DNA of 64,000 nucleotides from Azospirillum humicireducens (GTDB taxonomy: Bacteria > Pseudomonadota > Alphaproteobacteria > Azospirillales > Azospirillaceae): positions 2,844,001 to 2,908,000 of the forward strand of contig NZ_CP015285.1 of the NCBI RefSeq assembly GCF_001639105.2, read 5' to 3'. The translations under genes were made by a program, and so were the position numbers. Below are positions 56,035-64,000 of the stretch, in pieces. The first letter of the stretch is position 1. Every line of letters starts with the position of its first letter. The notes beneath the pieces were generated by a model. That model ran no database searches and was not told where the DNA came from. It saw only the letters and a list, made by a program, of their open reading frames with translations.

Positions 56035-56209
56035 GACGTGAAGGTAGCAGAGCCAGCCCCCGCTTCGCTCCTGCTTTCATGGTTGAAACACCGATGCCAA
56101 TCACGACATCCTAGGGGTAGCACAGATACGCCATGCGACGAACGCCACGCCCCTTCGTTATAGTGGCCGAGAATGCCTGCCAGAGCCGACGCGTCACCGG
56201 AGGGTGCCC

Positions 56210-56860
56210 GTGAACCACCTGTCCAGCCGCCTGATGCACAGCATCCCCGCCGCGGCGCGGTGGCCCGGCTTCGTCGCCGGAGCGCTCGCCTGCACCCTTG
56301 CGGGAGCAGCGGCGGCACAGACGATCGACGCCGATGGACGGTTCGGCACTTGGGCACTGGGTGGCCTCGCCTACGGCCTGCAACCTCCGCCGGACAGCAG
56401 CCTCACAATCCTCAACAGCAAGATGCGGATCGGCGGCTCGCTGATCCCGCAGATCGACGGCTTTGCCAGCGTGCAGCCTTGGATCGGGCCGGGCACAGGA
56501 AGCAGCCTGACCCCGCGCGGCGCCGTGACCGGACTGGCCGGCGGACTGACCGGCACCGGGAGCGCCGGTGTCTCCGGCGGTCTGGCCGGCATCATGGGCG
56601 GCGTGCTGATCGACGTCCCGCTCGGATCCTTCGTCTTCACGCCCAGCGTCGGCGCCGGCACCCTGCCCACCGTGCGGCGGGAGGGCGCGCCCACCACCGA
56701 GTTCCGCTCGCAGTTGGAACTGGGATACCAGTTCGACAACAAATCCCGCTTCAGCCTGGGTTACAGCCGCATCGTCAACGATGCCGCCGCAGGCGATCCG
56801 GCCGCTGGCACCAACAACGTGTTCGGCTTTTATTACCGGTTGCCTTTCGGCGGCCCCTGA
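56210..56860 (+). CDS. Small outer-membrane beta-barrel-like protein
   Basis: A 216-aa secreted protein. Signal peptide about 1-37 (ends GAAAAQ). After a Gly-rich middle (TGLAGGLTGTGSAGVSGGLAG) come alternating beta strands: EFRSQLELGYQFDNKS, FSLGYSRIVNDAA and the terminal strand FGFYYRLPFGGP, near-ending in aromatic residues as outer-membrane barrels do. It resembles PagL-type deacylases in its last strands, but I do not see the catalytic His-Ser pair, so deacylase activity is doubtful. GTG 56210 is chosen because GGAGGG sits 5 nt upstream. Confidence 0.72.
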   Translation: MNHLSSRLMHSIPAAARWPGFVAGALACTLAGAAAAQTIDADGRFGTWALGGLAYGLQPPPDSSLTILNSKMRIGGSLIPQIDGFASVQPWIGPGTGSSLTPRGAVTGLAGGLTGTGSAGVSGGLAGIMGGVLIDVPLGSFVFTPSVGAGTLPTVRREGAPTTEFRSQLELGYQFDNKSRFSLGYSRIVNDAAAGDPAAGTNNVFGFYYRLPFGGP

Positions 56861-56995
56861 CCCCGCCGGCGCGACAGGACATCGTGTCGCGGTGTCTGCC
56901 GGTGGGAAAACGCGCGCGGCGGTAGCGTCTTAACTGCATTTTAAACATGGTTGGATCAAGTGGACGCGGACCGAACGCTCCCTGGGGAACCCACC

Positions 56996-57541
56996 ATGGC
57001 CACCAAGCGCAAGACCGCCGCCTCCGCTGCTCCCGCAACCGCCCCTGCCGCTGCCGCACCCGTGTTCGAAGCGCCGGTGGAAAGCTGGGCCGACACCATC
57101 CTGCGGACCAACTTCGCGTCGGTGGAGCAGGACAGCATCGTCCTGCTGCAGGCGGCCGGCAGCCTTCTGGAATCGGATTCGCCGGATAAGGTCAGCATCG
57201 CGCTGGACCAGAACCTGAAGCTGTGGGTCGCGATCAAGACCGTCCTGCTGAACGACGACTGCCCCGTCGAGCCGGAGGTTAAGGCCAATCTGCGCAATCT
57301 GGCGCAGTATGTCGTCTCCACCACCATGCTGGCGACCCAAGGCGCGATCGAGTCGAGCAAGCTTGTCTCGCTGGCCCGCCTGAACATGAACATCGCCGAG
57401 GGCCTGCTGAGCGGCCAGCGCAACCGGATGATCCAGGAACGCGCCTATCAGATCTGGGAAGAGGACGGCCGTCCGGAAGGACGCGAGCAGGAACACTGGC
57501 TGCGCGCCGAGGCCGAGATCTCCGGTCTGTTCAAAGTTTAA
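56996..57541 (+). CDS. FlaF-like domain protein with C-terminal DUF2934
   Basis: A 181-aa cytoplasmic protein. An Ala/Pro-rich head (1-25) leads to an all-helical region (about 35-145) that resembles the flagellin-regulator FlaF: ALDQNLKLWVAIKTVLL, then VKANLRNLAQYVVSTT, ending LARLNMNIAEGLLSGQ. The tail (about 147-178), ERAYQIWEEDGRPEGREQEHWLRAEAEI, is a clear DUF2934 motif. FlaF promotes flagellin translation in Caulobacter, with FlbT. No flagellar genes are in the window, and DUF2934's role is unknown. ATG 56996. Confidence 0.78.
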   Translation: MATKRKTAASAAPATAPAAAAPVFEAPVESWADTILRTNFASVEQDSIVLLQAAGSLLESDSPDKVSIALDQNLKLWVAIKTVLLNDDCPVEPEVKANLRNLAQYVVSTTMLATQGAIESSKLVSLARLNMNIAEGLLSGQRNRMIQERAYQIWEEDGRPEGREQEHWLRAEAEISGLFKV

Positions 57542-57611
57542 GCTCCTCGGTCGGTTGGACGGCGGGCCGGGCGGATTTTCGCAACGCCGCCATACCCCAT
57601 GGACATGACCG

Positions 57612-57637
57612 CCCGCGTCGCGACACCGTGACGCGGG
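57612..57637 (+). terminator. Stem-loop after the FlaF/DUF2934 gene
   Basis: CCCGCGTC and GACGCGGG pair perfectly (8 bp, 10-nt loop). A weak pyrimidine stretch follows. It sits between the FlaF-like gene and the transporter gene. Confidence 0.45.
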
Positions 57638-57665
57638 CTGTTGCGCTTGGTAGGCTCGGGGCACC

Positions 57666-58604
57666 GTGACAGTCCCGCCGCAAACCCTCTCCAAACCGCA
57701 CAAGCGCATCGACAATACCCCGCTCGGCATCGGTTCGATGCTGGCGTCGGTGCTGTTCTTTTCGTTGATGAACGTCCTGGCGAAGCTCCTGATGGACCGC
57801 TTCCCGGTGACCGAGGTGATGTTCTTCCGCAGCCTGTTCGCGCTGATCCCGGTCTGCCTGTCGATCCATCTGGGCAAGGGCTTCGCGTCCACATTGTACA
57901 CCCGCCATCCGTTGGGCCATATGGGACGGTCGCTGATCGGGCTGACCACCATGGTCGCCATGTTCTGGTCGTTCCACCTGCTGCCGCTGGGCGACGCCAT
58001 CGCGCTGAACTTCGCAGCCCCGCTGTTCCTCACCGCCCTTTCGGTTCCGTTGCTGAGCGAAAAGGTCGGCATCCATCGCTGGAGCGCGGTGCTGGTCGGC
58101 TTCGCCGGCGTGCTGATCATCGTGCGGCCAAGCGGCGACGTGCTGAACCTGGGGGCCATCATCGCGCTGTTCGGCGCGCTGACCAACGCGCTGGCGATGA
58201 TCGCCATCCGCCAGTTGAGCCGGACGGAGCCGCCGGACACCATCGTCTTCTATTTCACCCTGCTGACAACAATCCTGCTTGGGCTGACCCTGCCCTTCTC
58301 CTGGGTCACGCCGGACCCGATGGGCTGGCTTCTGCTGGTGGCGACCGGCCTGCTGGGCGGCTTGGGACAACTGACGCTGACACGGGCCTACTCGCTGGCG
58401 CCGGCCGCGGTGGTGGCGCCGCTGAACTACACCTCGCTTCTGCTGGCGGTCGGCTTCGGCTGGCTGATGTGGGGGGAGGTGCCGACCGGCACCATGGTGG
58501 TCGGCGCCGCCGTGGTGATGGCGAGCGGCCTCTACATCCTGCATCGCGAAACCCGGCGCCGCGCCACCCCGTCGCAGCCGCTGCCGCCCGGCGACGGCGA
58601 TTGA
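57666..58604 (+). CDS. EamA-family drug/metabolite transporter
   Basis: A 312-aa inner-membrane protein with ten hydrophobic segments in two EamA repeats (about 22-140 and 160-295). The repeat motif is visible as LPLGDAIALNFAAPLFLTALSVPLLSE and LAPAAVVAPLNYTSLLLAVGFGWLMWGE. DMT proteins export or import varied small metabolites; this subgroup includes S-adenosylmethionine importers and riboflavin transporters, but nothing here fixes a substrate. GTG 57666 is used as start; the ribosome site is weak. Confidence 0.88.
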   Translation: MTVPPQTLSKPHKRIDNTPLGIGSMLASVLFFSLMNVLAKLLMDRFPVTEVMFFRSLFALIPVCLSIHLGKGFASTLYTRHPLGHMGRSLIGLTTMVAMFWSFHLLPLGDAIALNFAAPLFLTALSVPLLSEKVGIHRWSAVLVGFAGVLIIVRPSGDVLNLGAIIALFGALTNALAMIAIRQLSRTEPPDTIVFYFTLLTTILLGLTLPFSWVTPDPMGWLLLVATGLLGGLGQLTLTRAYSLAPAAVVAPLNYTSLLLAVGFGWLMWGEVPTGTMVVGAAVVMASGLYILHRETRRRATPSQPLPPGDGD

Positions 58605-58770
58605 CTACCCACCAGCCGGTTTCCGCGCCATAGTTTCGCCATTGCGCAATGATGGGCTGTACCATCGCGCCGGTGGGCAAAATCCATCGGCGCCGCCTAT
58701 ATGATTGGCGTGCGCAGCAGAATCGGCAGGCGGCGACGGACCGGCTGCATTTCGGCGCGGAGGGGGCGGC

Positions 58771-61473
58771 ATGACGCAGAACGGGCGACGCGGCGAGAGC
58801 CGGCCTGCCGACGGCATTCAGGGGGGCGACGGCGTGAGGGAGCCGCGCTTCCGGCTGGCCCAGGCGCGCGCGGCGCTGTTGTGGGAACGGCTGGGGCCGG
58901 CGCTGTGGGCGCCGCTGTCCGTGCTGGGCGCCTTCCTGGCGCTGGCCCTGCTGAATCTGCTGATCCTGCTGCCGGGCTGGCTGCATGCGCTGGCGCTGCT
59001 GGCGCTCGCCGCGGCCTTCCTGCTGTCGCTGGTCATCGGCGTCCGGCGCTTCCGTGCACCGGCGGAGGATGAGGCGCGCAGGCGGCTGGAACGCGACAGC
59101 GGGCTGGACCACCGTCCGCTGCACACCCTGCGCGACCGGCCGGCCGGCAACGATCCGATGGCCCAGGCCTTGTGGCGCCTGCACCAGGAGCGCGCCCGCG
59201 CGGCCATGCGCAGCCTCCGCGTCGCCTGGCCGGGAACCGATGTGCCGTCGCACGACCGTTACGCCCTGCGCGCCCTGGTGATCCTGACGCTGGTGGTGGC
59301 CGGGGCCGCCGCCTGGGGTGATTGGCGCCCTAGGGTGGCAGCCGCCCTGACCCCGCGGTTCGACGGCGGCACCGTCATCGCCACGGCGACGCTCGATCTC
59401 TGGATCAACCCGCCCGACTACACCGGCCTGCCGCCGGTCTTCCTGAAATCCGGCTCAACCGCGACACCCACCAGCCCGGCGGCCAGCCAGCAGGGAGCCA
59501 ACAAGCAGACGACCGGCCAGCAGCCCGCCGACCAGCCGGTCCAGATCCCGCAGGGCAGCCTCGTGCTGGCCCGCGTCACCGGCGGCAACGGCACGCCGAG
59601 CCTGGAGGCCGGCGATCACTCCGGCCCGTTCGAGGCGGTGGACTCCACGAATTTCCAGGTGCAGCGGCCGGTGACCGGCGGCACCCGCATCTCCGTCACC
59701 CAGGGCGGCCGCACGCTCGGCTCCTGGCCGATCCAGGTGGTTCCGGACCGTGCTCCCGTCATCGCCCATGCCAGCCCGCCTTCGGCAGCCGAGCGCGGCG
59801 CCCTGAAGCTGGACTATGCCGCCCGCGACGATTACGGCCTGACCGAGGTGAAGGCGCAAATCCGCCTCGCCCCCGCCGTTCCGCCGCCAGCCGCCACCGC
59901 ACAGGATGGGGCAGCGCAGTCCGACCGCGCGAAAAAGGCGGCGGAGGAGAAGGCGGACAGCGCGGAGATGCTCGAACTTGCGCTGTCGCTGCCCGGCGTC
60001 CGTCCGAAGGAGGCGCACAGCACCGCCTTCCAGGACCTGACCGCCCACCCCTGGGCCGGCATGCCGGTGACGGTCCGCCTGACCGCCACCGACGGCGCCG
60101 GCCACACCGGCCGCTCGGAGGATGCGGCCATCTCCCTGCCGGAACGGGCCTTCAACCACCCGGTCGCCCGCGCCATCGTGAACCAGCGCAAAATCCTGAC
60201 CCGGAACCCGAAGGGGGCACGGGTGCAGGTCGCCCGCGCGCTGGCCGAGATCTCCGCCCGGCCCGGCACCTATGGCGACGACATCGTCGCGTTCCTGTCG
60301 ATGCGCACCGCCATTGCCCGGCTGATGCTGGACGAGAGCGCCGAGTCGATTTCCCCCCTGCAGCAGCTGATGTGGGAGACCGCGCTGCGCATCGAGGACG
60401 GCGGCCTGTCGCTGGCCGAGAAGGATCTGCGCGACGCCGAGAAGCGGCTGACCGAGGCGCTGGACAAGAATGCGTCGGACGAGGACCTGAACCGCCTGAT
60501 GGACGAGCTGCAGGCGGCGCTCGACAAATTCCTCGACGCCATGGAACAGAGGATGATGGAAGCGCTGCAGCGCGGCGAGCAGCTGCCCATGGTTCCGCCG
60601 GAGATGGCCGACCGGATGACGGACCGCAACGATCTGCAGCAGATGCTCGACCGGATGCGCGAGATGGCGCAGACGGGATCGCGCGACGCCGCGCGCCAGA
60701 TGCTGTCCCAGCTGCAGCAGATGCTGGAGACCATGCGGTCGGGCGCCATGGCCCAGATGAACCAGCAGAACGGCCAGCAGCAGAACCAGACCTGGGAGAT
60801 GATGCAGCAATTGCAGAAGCTGGCCCAACAGCAGCAGCAGCTTCTGGACCAGAGCTTCCGCCAGTCGCAGGAATCGGCGGATCAGCAGGGCGAGCAGCCG
60901 CGCAACCGCCAGCCCAACCAGCGCCGCAACCAGAACGGCCAACAGAACAATCAACAGAACCCTGGCAGCCCGACCCTGCAGAAGCAGGCCGAACAGCAGG
61001 AGGCGCTGCGCCGCCAGCTGGGCGAGCTGATGCGCCGCATGGGTGAACAGCAGGGCGGCGAAATTCCCCAGCCGCTGGGCCGCGCCGAACGCGCCATGCG
61101 CGATGCCGCCCAGGCCCTGCAGCGGGGCGCCCCCGGCGCCGCCGTGCCGTCGCAGACCGAGGCGATGGAGCAGCTCCAGCAGGGGATGCAGGGCATGGCC
61201 GAGCAGATGGCCCAGCAGATGATGATGGGCCAGGGACCGGCGATGATGGGCCAGCAGGGCCAGATGCCGGGCCAGAACGGCCGCGGCCGCGACCCGCTGG
61301 GCCGCCGACCGTCGGGTTACGGCATGCAGGATTCCAACGACGTGAAGATCCCGGAACAGTCGGAACTGCAGCGCGCCCGCGAAATCCTCGACGAACTCCG
61401 CCGCCGTTCCGGCCAGTACGGCCGCCCGCAGGAGGAACGCAACTACATCGACCGTCTGCTGAAGCAGTTCTGA
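58771..61473 (+). CDS. TIGR02302/DUF4175-family membrane protein
   Basis: A 900-aa protein typical of alphaproteobacteria. Two hydrophobic segments lie at about 46-66 and 68-90 and a third at about 167-188, placing the large C-terminal part outside the cytoplasm. The middle has DYAARDDYGLTEVKAQI near 350 and LPERAFNHPVARAIV near 465. Beyond about 640 it is extremely Gln/Met/Asn-rich (QQLQKLAQQQQQLLDQSF, MAQQMMMGQGPAMMG) with coiled-coil potential. The family has no settled function, but an envelope role is likely. ATG 58771 follows GGAGGGGG. It is convergent with gloB (27 bp). Confidence 0.9.
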   Translation: MTQNGRRGESRPADGIQGGDGVREPRFRLAQARAALLWERLGPALWAPLSVLGAFLALALLNLLILLPGWLHALALLALAAAFLLSLVIGVRRFRAPAEDEARRRLERDSGLDHRPLHTLRDRPAGNDPMAQALWRLHQERARAAMRSLRVAWPGTDVPSHDRYALRALVILTLVVAGAAAWGDWRPRVAAALTPRFDGGTVIATATLDLWINPPDYTGLPPVFLKSGSTATPTSPAASQQGANKQTTGQQPADQPVQIPQGSLVLARVTGGNGTPSLEAGDHSGPFEAVDSTNFQVQRPVTGGTRISVTQGGRTLGSWPIQVVPDRAPVIAHASPPSAAERGALKLDYAARDDYGLTEVKAQIRLAPAVPPPAATAQDGAAQSDRAKKAAEEKADSAEMLELALSLPGVRPKEAHSTAFQDLTAHPWAGMPVTVRLTATDGAGHTGRSEDAAISLPERAFNHPVARAIVNQRKILTRNPKGARVQVARALAEISARPGTYGDDIVAFLSMRTAIARLMLDESAESISPLQQLMWETALRIEDGGLSLAEKDLRDAEKRLTEALDKNASDEDLNRLMDELQAALDKFLDAMEQRMMEALQRGEQLPMVPPEMADRMTDRNDLQQMLDRMREMAQTGSRDAARQMLSQLQQMLETMRSGAMAQMNQQNGQQQNQTWEMMQQLQKLAQQQQQLLDQSFRQSQESADQQGEQPRNRQPNQRRNQNGQQNNQQNPGSPTLQKQAEQQEALRRQLGELMRRMGEQQGGEIPQPLGRAERAMRDAAQALQRGAPGAAVPSQTEAMEQLQQGMQGMAEQMAQQMMMGQGPAMMGQQGQMPGQNGRGRDPLGRRPSGYGMQDSNDVKIPEQSELQRAREILDELRRRSGQYGRPQEERNYIDRLLKQF

Positions 61474-61500
61474 CCGGGAGCAGCGGCGACGCGACCGACT

Positions 61501-62268
61501 CTACCCGCGGAAATGGTCCTTGCGGTGGCGGAGTTCGGCAAAGACCTCCACCGCCGGGGCGCCGGACAGGCCGATGGCGGACTGGACGGCAGGCTCATCG
61601 GCGCGCAGGAAGGGGTTGGTCCGGCGTTCCAGGCCGACGGTGGTCGGGATCGTCGGCTGGTTCCGCTCGCGCAAGGCCCCGACCTCCTCCATGCGCTGGC
61701 GCAGGACGGAATTGTCCGGGTCGACGGTCAGGGCGAAGCGGCCGTTGGACTGGGTGTATTCGTGCCCGCAATAGATTCTGGTCGAGTCGGTCAGCGACCG
61801 CAGGGCTTGCAGCGACTCCCACATCTGGGCCGGCGTGCCCTCGAACAGGCGTCCGCAGCCGAGCGAGAACAGGGTGTCGCCGCTGAACAGCGTCTCCGCC
61901 GCCTCGAACCAGAAGGCGATATGGCCGCTGGTGTGGCCGGGAACGGCGATGACGCGGGCGGTCTGCTCCCCGAACACCGTGCGGTCGCCGTCGCCGAGCG
62001 CCACGTCCAGGTCGGGGATGCGGTGGGCGTCGGCACGGGCGCCGATCACGGTGACGCGGTGGCGGGCCTTCAGCTCGGCCACGCCGCCGATATGGTCGTT
62101 GTGGTGGTGAGTCAGAAAGATGTGCGTCAGGGTCCAGCCGCGCCGCTCCAACTCGGCCTGCACCGGGGCGGCCTCGCCGGGATCGACGACGCCGACCTTG
62201 CCGGATGCCGCGTCACGCAGCACATAGATGTAATTGTCGGCGAAAGCCGGAACGAGAATGACCTCCAC
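61501..62268 (-). CDS. gloB: Hydroxyacylglutathione hydrolase (glyoxalase II)
   Basis: A 255-aa cytoplasmic metallo-beta-lactamase-fold enzyme (E. coli 251). The metal motif THHHNDHIGG has His54, His56, Asp58 and His59; further ligands are in VPGHTSGH, FSGDTLF and CGHEYT. The C-terminal glutathione-binding part ends RTNPFLR and ELRHRKDHF. It hydrolyses S-lactoylglutathione to lactate and glutathione, the second step of methylglyoxal removal. GTG 62268 has GGGAG about 9 nt upstream; the frame above it is not family-like. It shares a 54-bp divergent promoter region with the methyltransferase gene. Confidence 0.95.
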   Translation of the reverse strand: MEVILVPAFADNYIYVLRDAASGKVGVVDPGEAAPVQAELERRGWTLTHIFLTHHHNDHIGGVAELKARHRVTVIGARADAHRIPDLDVALGDGDRTVFGEQTARVIAVPGHTSGHIAFWFEAAETLFSGDTLFSLGCGRLFEGTPAQMWESLQALRSLTDSTRIYCGHEYTQSNGRFALTVDPDNSVLRQRMEEVGALRERNQPTIPTTVGLERRTNPFLRADEPAVQSAIGLSGAPAVEVFAELRHRKDHFRG

Positions 62269-62322
62269 GGCAGCGGACTCCCTGCTGTTGCGATACGAAA
62301 CCCGTGTTACGCTTGGGATACC

Positions 62323-63135
62323 ATGTACACAGATATCGTCGATCTGAGGGAGTTCTACGAGTCCGGATTGGGCAGGACCGCCCAGCGGATGATCCGCCGC
62401 CGCATCCGCACCATCTGGCCGGACGTGCGCGACCAGATCGTGCTGGGCATCGGCTACACCACCCCCTACCTGCGTCCCTTCATGGGGGAGGCGGACCGGG
62501 TGGTCGCCGTGATGCCGGCCAGCCAGGGCGTCAGCTTCTGGCCGGCGGAAGGACCGGGCATGGTGGCGCTCGGCGACGAGGCCGATCTGCCCTTCGGCGA
62601 CAACACCATCGACCGCGTCCTGCTGGTCCATGGGCTGGAGGGGACGGAACAGCTGCGGCCGATGATGCGCGAGATCTGGCGGGTGCTGGCCGGCGGCGGA
62701 CGGGTGCTGGCGGTGGTGCCGAACCGCCGCGGCCTGTGGGCGCGCGCCGACTGGACGCCGTTCGGCCATGGCTTTCCCTATTCCTCCTCGCAGCTGAAGC
62801 AGGTGCTGCGCGACACCATGTTCGTGCCGGAACGCACCCGCCACGCCCTGTTCATCCCGCCGCTGCGCTCGCATTTCCTGCAGAAGACGGCACCGGCCTG
62901 GGAAGAGGTCGGCGTGCGCTGGTTCAAGGCCTTCGCCGGGGTGACGATGATCGAGGCGTCGAAGCAGATCTTCGCCGGCGTGTCGCGCCGGGCAGCACAC
63001 CAGCCGGTCAAGCGCCGGCTGATCGTGCCCCTGCCGGGCGGTGCGGCCCCCGCCGCAAGAAGCGGCAGCGCCCGCATCATCACCGGGCCCGGCGGCGATG
63101 CCGTGGACGGGCAGCAGCCCTATCCGCGGACCTGA
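62323..63135 (+). CDS. SAM-dependent methyltransferase (type 11), substrate unknown
   Basis: A 270-aa cytoplasmic methyltransferase of the gloB-linked alphaproteobacterial type. The SAM site is modified: [14 protein letters not shown] near 40-53, where usual proteins have a Gly-x-Gly. [18 protein letters not shown] near 91-108 and [17 protein letters not shown] near 124-140 follow Methyltransf_11. The last 70 residues ([21 protein letters not shown]) are specific to this group. Its target is unknown, but conserved pairing with gloB suggests a linked role. The 3' end overlaps the convergent chemoreceptor gene by 16 nt. Confidence 0.85.
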   Translation: MYTDIVDLREFYESGLGRTAQRMIRRRIRTIWPDVRDQIVLGIGYTTPYLRPFMGEADRVVAVMPASQGVSFWPAEGPGMVALGDEADLPFGDNTIDRVLLVHGLEGTEQLRPMMREIWRVLAGGGRVLAVVPNRRGLWARADWTPFGHGFPYSSSQLKQVLRDTMFVPERTRHALFIPPLRSHFLQKTAPAWEEVGVRWFKAFAGVTMIEASKQIFAGVSRRAAHQPVKRRLIVPLPGGAAPAARSGSARIITGPGGDAVDGQQPYPRT

Positions 63136-64000
63136 CGCAGCGCATCGGACAACCGGCTGCCCAGCCCGCTGCCCAGGCTTCCCGCCCGCGCCGCGATGGT
63201 CTGGCTCAGAGTCGCCAGCTCGTCCAGCGTGCGCGTCACCCCGCCCAGCGTCTGTTCGGCGTCGCCGATCCGCTGTTCCGCCGCCATCGCATCCTGGCGG
63301 GAGCGGTCGAGCGAGCGTGCCACCTCGGCGGTCAGCGTCGCCTGTTCGTCGATGGCGGCGGCGACGGTGCCGTTGATCGACTGGATCGAGCCGATGGTGG
63401 AATGGATGCGGCCAAGCGCCTCGTCCACCGCAGCCGTCTCCTTCTGCAGGTTGGCGACCTGGTCGGCGATCTGCTTGGTGGCGTCGGCGGTCTGGCGCGA
63501 CAGGGCCTTCACCTCGTTGGCGACGACGGCGAAGCCGCGCCCGGCCTCTCCGGCCCGCGCCGCCTCGATGGTGGCGTTGAGCGCCAGCAGGTTGGTCTGG
63601 CTGGCGATGGCGTTGATCAGCTTCACCACGCTGGCGATCTGCTCCGCCGCAGACCGCAGGGAGTTCATCACGGTGGTGGCGCGGTCGCTGTCGGATGCCG
63701 CCGCGAGGCTGATCTCCCGCGCCTTGCTGGTGTCGCCGGAGATCTGGTCGGAGGTGGAGGCAAGACGGTCGAGCATGCCGGCGATGGCGCCGACCGATCC
63801 GTCGACAGCACGAGCGGCACCGGCCGCGTCGGCGGTCTGGCGCAGCCCCTCGGTCCCGGCGGTGCGGACGGAGGCGATCGCCGCCTCCAGCCGGCGGCCG
63901 GCATCGGCCAGATCGGCGGCCAGCCCGCCGACCTCGCGCTCCACCCGGTCGGACAGGTCGCGCATCAGGGCGACGCGGCGGGTCTCCGCCGTCTCGGCCC
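63120..64000 (-). CDS. Methyl-accepting chemotaxis protein (3' part only)
   Basis: The C-terminal 290 or so residues of a chemoreceptor; the 5' end with sensor and membrane segments lies beyond the right edge. The signalling tip reads [20 protein letters not shown] near the middle, flanked by coiled coils ([38 protein letters not shown]). It ends [19 protein letters not shown] without a CheB/CheR-docking pentapeptide. This is the fourth chemoreceptor in the window. The sequence includes an internal ATG at 63965, but the frame runs open to the edge with coding character. Confidence 0.9.
   Translation of the reverse strand, partial: AETAETRRVALMRDLSDRVEREVGGLAADLADAGRRLEAAIASVRTAGTEGLRQTADAAGAARAVDGSVGAIAGMLDRLASTSDQISGDTSKAREISLAAASDSDRATTVMNSLRSAAEQIASVVKLINAIASQTNLLALNATIEAARAGEAGRGFAVVANEVKALSRQTADATKQIADQVANLQKETAAVDEALGRIHSTIGSIQSINGTVAAAIDEQATLTAEVARSLDRSRQDAMAAEQRIGDAEQTLGGVTRTLDELATLSQTIAARAGSLGSGLGSRLSDALRQVRG

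Overview
The window is GC-rich, densely coding bacterial DNA with the gene set of an alphaproteobacterium of the Azospirillum/Rhodospirillales kind. The signs are several methyl-accepting chemotaxis proteins, a glpDSTPQUVK glycerol operon, a PmtA-type phospholipid methyltransferase, a TIGR02302-family protein, CcoG with an FNR/FixK-type box, and a DmdB-like acyl-CoA ligase beside a MerR regulator. This is inference from family resemblance; no rRNA or taxonomic marker is present. It reads as ordinary housekeeping and metabolic sequence with a few transferred or rearranged patches, and I see no phage, CRISPR array or obviously new multi-gene system.

Layout. 1-3.5 kb: branched-chain amino-acid ABC transporter livHMGF (minus; livF runs off the left edge). 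3.9-6.3 kb: a secreted Lys/Ala/Pro-rich protein, a ROK sugar kinase and a small secreted protein. 6.4-9.3 kb: an envelope glycosylation trio (GT2 transferase, LAB_N membrane protein, ArnT-like transferase). 9.4-11 kb: HtrA/Do protease. 11.4-15.4 kb: HTH protein, tRNA-Tyr, orphan PAS histidine kinase, YqaA-like membrane protein. 15.5-17.1 kb: ccoG behind an exact FNR/FixK box. 17.3-21.2 kb: two unknown proteins, a di-haem peroxidase with a Fur-like box, a HemD-family protein, PmtA. 21.6-27.5 kb: a second PMT-like transferase, a Cache chemoreceptor, MerR plus acyl-CoA ligase.

27.7-40.7 kb is the glycerol/glycerol-3-phosphate block. GlpS/T (ATPases), GlpP/Q (permeases), GlpV (binding protein) and a DUF2160 protein import the substrate; GlpK phosphorylates glycerol, GlpD oxidises G3P, and GlpR lies divergently upstream. 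A chemoreceptor gene sits between glpD and glpR. 41-45.4 kb is a choline-to-glycine-betaine block (betB, betA, choX) with a BetI-type palindrome but no betI. It is flanked by two inverted, decayed copies of one insertion-sequence end, the most notable structural feature here.

46-64 kb: guaC, uvrC, a chemoreceptor, a secreted six-hairpin-like protein, a stress cluster (hemerythrin, 86-aa His/Cys protein, UspA, bifunctional kinase), a small outer-membrane protein, a FlaF/DUF2934 protein, an EamA transporter, a TIGR02302 protein, gloB with a divergent methyltransferase, and a fourth chemoreceptor cut by the right edge.
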